Below are positions 60,571 through 64,000 of a DNA stretch of 64,000 nucleotides, piece by piece. The position numbers and the translations under genes were made by a program. Every line of letters begins with the position of its first letter. Positions within the stretch are counted from its first letter, which is position 1. The notes beneath the pieces were generated by a model, which was not told where the DNA came from, searched no databases, and saw only the letters and a list, made by a program, of their open reading frames with translations. Origin of the DNA: Pseudomonas sp. Bout1 (GTDB taxonomy: Bacteria; Pseudomonadota; Gammaproteobacteria; Pseudomonadales; Pseudomonadaceae); the NCBI RefSeq assembly GCF_034314165.1, contig NZ_JAVIWK010000001.1, positions 4,417,001 through 4,481,000 of the forward strand, in the 5' to 3' direction.

Positions 60571-62420
60571 ACATGATCTTTCTGACTTTCGTATTTCCCC
60601 TGATCGGTTTCCTGCTGCTGTCGTTCTCCCGTGGACGCTGGTCGGAAAACCTCTCGGCCTTGATCGGCGTGGGTTCCATTGGCCTGTCGGCGATTGTCGC
60701 CGCCTACGTCATCTGGCAATTCAATGTCGCACCGCCTGAAGGCGGTCACTACACCCTGGTGCTGTGGCAGTGGATGTCGGTGGAGGGCTTCAAGCCCAAC
60801 TTCGCCCTCTACGTCGACGGCCTGTCGATCACCATGCTGGGCGTGGTGGTGGGTGTAGGCTTCCTGATCCACCTGTTCGCGTCCTGGTACATGCGCGGTG
60901 AGGCGGGTTACTCGCGCTTCTTCGCCTACACCAACCTGTTTATCGCCAGCATGCTGTTCCTGGTGCTCGGCGATAACCTGTTGTTCCTGTACTTCGGCTG
61001 GGAAGGCGTGGGCCTGTGCTCGTACCTGTTGATCGGTTTCTACTACAGCAACCGCAACAACGGTAACGCAGCCCTCAAAGCCTTTATCGTGACCCGGATC
61101 GGCGACGTGTTCATGGCCATCGGCCTGTTCATCCTGTTCCAACAAGTGGGCACGCTGAACATCCAGGAACTGCTGGTGCTGGCACCGCAGAAATTCCAGG
61201 TCGGCGACTTCTGGATCACCCTGGCGACCCTGATGCTGCTGGGTGGCGCTGTCGGTAAATCGGCACAACTGCCGCTGCAAACCTGGCTGGCGGATGCAAT
61301 GGCCGGTCCTACCCCGGTGTCGGCACTGATCCACGCCGCCACCATGGTGACCGCCGGTGTCTACCTGATCGCCCGTACCCACGGCCTGTTCACCCTGGCG
61401 CCGGAGATTCTGCACCTGGTGGGCCTGGTGGGTGGCGTGACCCTGGTACTGGCAGGTTTTGCGGCCCTGGTTCAGACCGACATCAAGCGTATCCTCGCCT
61501 ACTCGACCATGAGCCAGATCGGCTACATGTTCCTGGCCCTGGGCGTTGGTGCCTGGGACGGCGCGATCTTCCACCTGATGACCCACGCCTTCTTCAAGGC
61601 CCTGCTGTTCCTTGCTTCCGGTGCGGTGATCGTTGCCTGCCACCACGAGCAGAACATCTTCAAGATGGGCGGCCTGTGGAAAAAACTGCCGTTGGCCTAC
61701 GCCAGCTTCATCGTCGGCGGCGCGGCGTTGTCGGCCCTGCCACTGGTGACCGCAGGTTTCTACTCCAAGGACGAAATCCTCTGGGAAGCCTTTGCCAGCG
61801 GTAACCACGGCCTGCTGTACGCCGGCCTGGTAGGTGCGTTCATGACCTCGCTGTACACCTTCCGCCTGATCTTCATCACGTTCCACGGTGAAGCCAAGAC
61901 TGAAGCGCATGCAGGCCATGGCATTTCCCACTGGCTGCCGCTGTCGGTGCTGATCGTCCTGTCGACCTTCGTCGGCGCCATGATCACCCCACCGCTGGCC
62001 GGTGTACTGCCAGAAAGCGCCGGCCATGCCGGCGGCGCTGCCAAGCACAGCCTGGAAATCGCCTCGGGCGCCATCGCCATCGCCGGTATCCTGCTGGCGG
62101 CACTGTTGTTCCTTGGCAAGCGTCGCTTCGTGACGGCCGTGGCCAACAGCGGCATTGGTCGCTTCCTGTCGGCCTGGTGGTTCGCCGCGTGGGGCTTCGA
62201 CTGGATCTACGACAAACTGTTCGTCAAGCCCTACCTCGCCATCAGCCACGTACTGCGCAAAGACCCGCTCGACCAGACCATCGGTTTGATCCCGCGTGCC
62301 GCCAAGGCCGGTCACACCGCCCTGAGCCGCAGCGAGACCGGCCAATTGCGCTGGTACGCGGCTTCCATGGCGGCGGGTGCCGTGCTGGTGATCGGCGCCA
62401 TCGTTGTGGTAGCGGTCTGA
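60567..62420 (+). CDS. nuoL: NADH-quinone oxidoreductase subunit L
   Basis: A 617-aa antiporter-like proton-pumping subunit at the far end of complex I. Conserved stretches are [39 protein letters not shown] and the Lys/His of [14 protein letters not shown]. The long lateral helix is expected near the C-terminus. Confidence 0.98.
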   Translation: MNMIFLTFVFPLIGFLLLSFSRGRWSENLSALIGVGSIGLSAIVAAYVIWQFNVAPPEGGHYTLVLWQWMSVEGFKPNFALYVDGLSITMLGVVVGVGFLIHLFASWYMRGEAGYSRFFAYTNLFIASMLFLVLGDNLLFLYFGWEGVGLCSYLLIGFYYSNRNNGNAALKAFIVTRIGDVFMAIGLFILFQQVGTLNIQELLVLAPQKFQVGDFWITLATLMLLGGAVGKSAQLPLQTWLADAMAGPTPVSALIHAATMVTAGVYLIARTHGLFTLAPEILHLVGLVGGVTLVLAGFAALVQTDIKRILAYSTMSQIGYMFLALGVGAWDGAIFHLMTHAFFKALLFLASGAVIVACHHEQNIFKMGGLWKKLPLAYASFIVGGAALSALPLVTAGFYSKDEILWEAFASGNHGLLYAGLVGAFMTSLYTFRLIFITFHGEAKTEAHAGHGISHWLPLSVLIVLSTFVGAMITPPLAGVLPESAGHAGGAAKHSLEIASGAIAIAGILLAALLFLGKRRFVTAVANSGIGRFLSAWWFAAWGFDWIYDKLFVKPYLAISHVLRKDPLDQTIGLIPRAAKAGHTALSRSETGQLRWYAASMAAGAVLVIGAIVVVAV

Positions 62421-62469
62421 CTATGAACATTGCGTACTTTGCGAACTTGCGAAAGGAAACGAGCCCGTC

Positions 62470-64000
62470 ATGATTCTGCCCTGGCTAATCCTGATCCCCT
62501 TTATCGGCGGCCTGCTCTGCTGGATGGGTGAACGCTTCGGCGCCACCCTGCCCCGCTGGATTGCGTTGCTGACCATGTCCCTGGAACTCGCACTCGGCCT
62601 CTGGCTGTGGGCCCATGGCGACTATTCATTTGCTCCGGCACCGGGTGTCGATCCAACTTTCGCGCTTGAATTCAAGCACGTGTGGATCCAGCGCTTCGGC
62701 ATCAACGTGCACCTGGCCCTCGACGGCCTGTCGCTGTTGATGATCCTGCTGACCGGCCTGCTGGGTATCCTCTCGGTACTCTGCTCCTGGAAAGAAATTC
62801 AGCGTCACGTGGGTTTCTTCCACTTGAACCTGATGTGGATTTTGGGCGGTGTTGTCGGCGTGTTCCTTGCGCTGGACCTGTTCATGTTCTTCTTCTTCTG
62901 GGAAATGATGCTGGTGCCGATGTACTTCCTCATCGCGCTCTGGGGTCACAGTTCTTCGGACGGCAAGAAAACCCGGATCTACGCGGCGACCAAGTTCTTC
63001 ATCTTCACCCAGGCTTCCGGCCTGATCATGTTGGTGGCGATCCTGGGTCTGGTACTGGTCAACTTCAACAGCACGGGCGTGATCACTTTCAACTACGCCG
63101 ACCTGTTGAAAACCAAGATGTCCCTGACCACCGAGTACATCCTGATGCTGGGCTTCTTCATCGCGTTCGCGGTGAAGCTGCCGGTGGTGCCGTTCCACTC
63201 CTGGCTGCCTGACGCTCACGCCCAGGCGCCGACCGCAGGTTCCGTGGACCTGGCCGGTATCCTGTTGAAGACGGCGGCCTACGGCCTGCTGCGTTTCGCC
63301 CTGCCGCTGTTCCCGAATGCCTCGGCCGAGTTTGCGCCGATCGCCATGACCCTCGGTCTGATCGGGATCTTCTACGGTGCGTTCCTGGCCTTTGCCCAAA
63401 CCGATATCAAGCGTCTGATTGCCTTCTCGTCCGTTTCCCACATGGGTTTCGTCCTGATCGGCATCTACTCCGGTAGCCAACTGGCGCTGCAAGGCGCGGT
63501 GATCCAGATGCTGGCTCACGGTGTGTCGGCAGCAGCACTGTTTATCCTCAGTGGCCAGCTGTACGAGCGCCTGCACACCCGTGACATGCGTGAGATGGGT
63601 GGCGTGTGGTCGCGTATTGCCTACTTGCCGGCCATCAGCCTGTTCTTCGCCGCCGCATCGCTGGGCTTACCGGGTACCGGTAACTTCATCGGCGAGTTCC
63701 TGATCCTGATGGGTGCCTTCGTGCATACACCGTGGATCAGTGCGATCGCGACTTCAGGCCTGGTGTTCGGTTCGGTCTACTCGCTGATCATGATCCACCG
63801 TGCGTACTTCGGCCCGGCCAAGTCCGACACCGTGTTGCACGGCATGGACGGTCGCGAACTGATCATGGTGCTCGGCCTGGCGGTACTGCTGGTGTTCATC
63901 GGCGTGTACCCGCAACCGTTCCTGGATACCTCTGCCGCAACGATGCATGGCGTGCAGCAATGGTTCAGCACCGCCTTCACTCAACTCGCTTCGGCCCGGT
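62470..64000 (+). CDS. nuoM: NADH-quinone oxidoreductase subunit M (stop codon outside window)
   Basis: 510 codons from the ATG of MILPWLILIPFIGGLLCWMG to the window edge. The last residues WFSTAFTQLASAR and a following T suggest that only the stop codon is missing. It is an antiporter-like pump with FFWEMMLVPMYFLIALWG (key Glu), KLPVVPFHSWLPDAHAQAPT (key Lys) and QMLAHGVSAAALFILSG. nuoN is expected next. Confidence 0.97.
   Translation, partial: MILPWLILIPFIGGLLCWMGERFGATLPRWIALLTMSLELALGLWLWAHGDYSFAPAPGVDPTFALEFKHVWIQRFGINVHLALDGLSLLMILLTGLLGILSVLCSWKEIQRHVGFFHLNLMWILGGVVGVFLALDLFMFFFFWEMMLVPMYFLIALWGHSSSDGKKTRIYAATKFFIFTQASGLIMLVAILGLVLVNFNSTGVITFNYADLLKTKMSLTTEYILMLGFFIAFAVKLPVVPFHSWLPDAHAQAPTAGSVDLAGILLKTAAYGLLRFALPLFPNASAEFAPIAMTLGLIGIFYGAFLAFAQTDIKRLIAFSSVSHMGFVLIGIYSGSQLALQGAVIQMLAHGVSAAALFILSGQLYERLHTRDMREMGGVWSRIAYLPAISLFFAAASLGLPGTGNFIGEFLILMGAFVHTPWISAIATSGLVFGSVYSLIMIHRAYFGPAKSDTVLHGMDGRELIMVLGLAVLLVFIGVYPQPFLDTSAATMHGVQQWFSTAFTQLASAR

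Noticed and set aside
60216..62345. 709-aa open frame on the minus strand
   Set aside because: Antisense of nuoK and nuoL; Gln/His-rich sequence with no domain, as expected for a shadow of a GC-rich gene.

Overview
The window is a piece of a Pseudomonas chromosome, most likely from the P. fluorescens complex. The gene order from 19029 to the right edge follows the block I know from P. aeruginosa PAO1 (yccA-like, tusDCBE, serS, crcB, rarA, lolA, ftsK, aat, bpt, infA, clpA, clpS, cspD, icd, idh, nudix, mnmA, hflD, purB, roxA, aceA, nuo). The intergenic REP pairs of the GTGGGAGCTGGCTTGCCTGC type are typical of the fluorescens group. Species assignment is inference.

Region 1 (1-2660) holds a small acidic orphan, an XRE-type regulator and an OprD-family porin, followed by a strong terminator. 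Region 2 (about 2660-18780) is the early and integration end of a siphovirus-like prophage. Plus-strand phage genes include a Rad52-like annealing protein, a Gp157 protein, a large C5 DNA methyltransferase, many small phage orphans, a DUF4224 protein and a tyrosine integrase. The integrase lies beside the 3' end of a tRNA-Ser(UGA) gene. No head, tail, lysis or packaging gene is visible, so this looks like a remnant. Minus-strand, visibly AT-richer cargo genes are set into it at several points: two lipoproteins, small membrane proteins, unknown pairs, and two related two-TM coiled-coil proteins that resemble putative abortive-infection (AbiC-like) proteins.

Region 3 (18780-49080) is core genome: BI-1-like protein, tRNA thiolation relay TusDCBE, siroheme synthase, SerRS, fluoride channel, RarA, LolA, FtsK, the two N-end-rule transferases Aat and Bpt next to ClpA/ClpS, IF-1, CspD, both isocitrate dehydrogenase types, MnmA, HflD, PurB, RoxA and isocitrate lyase. 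Aat, Bpt, ClpS and ClpA together form the N-degron pathway. Icd, Idh and AceA sit at the isocitrate branch point.

Region 4 (49080-50520) has no convincing protein gene. It contains two divergent copies of a roughly 330-bp structured element in inverted orientation, with REP pairs and direct repeats between them. Stems in the two copies keep pairing while changing sequence (three-way junction plus side hairpins), which argues for selection on structure. This is the most interesting signal in the window. Region 5 (50522-64000) is the nuo operon for respiratory complex I, nuoA to nuoM; nuoM lacks only its stop codon at the window edge.
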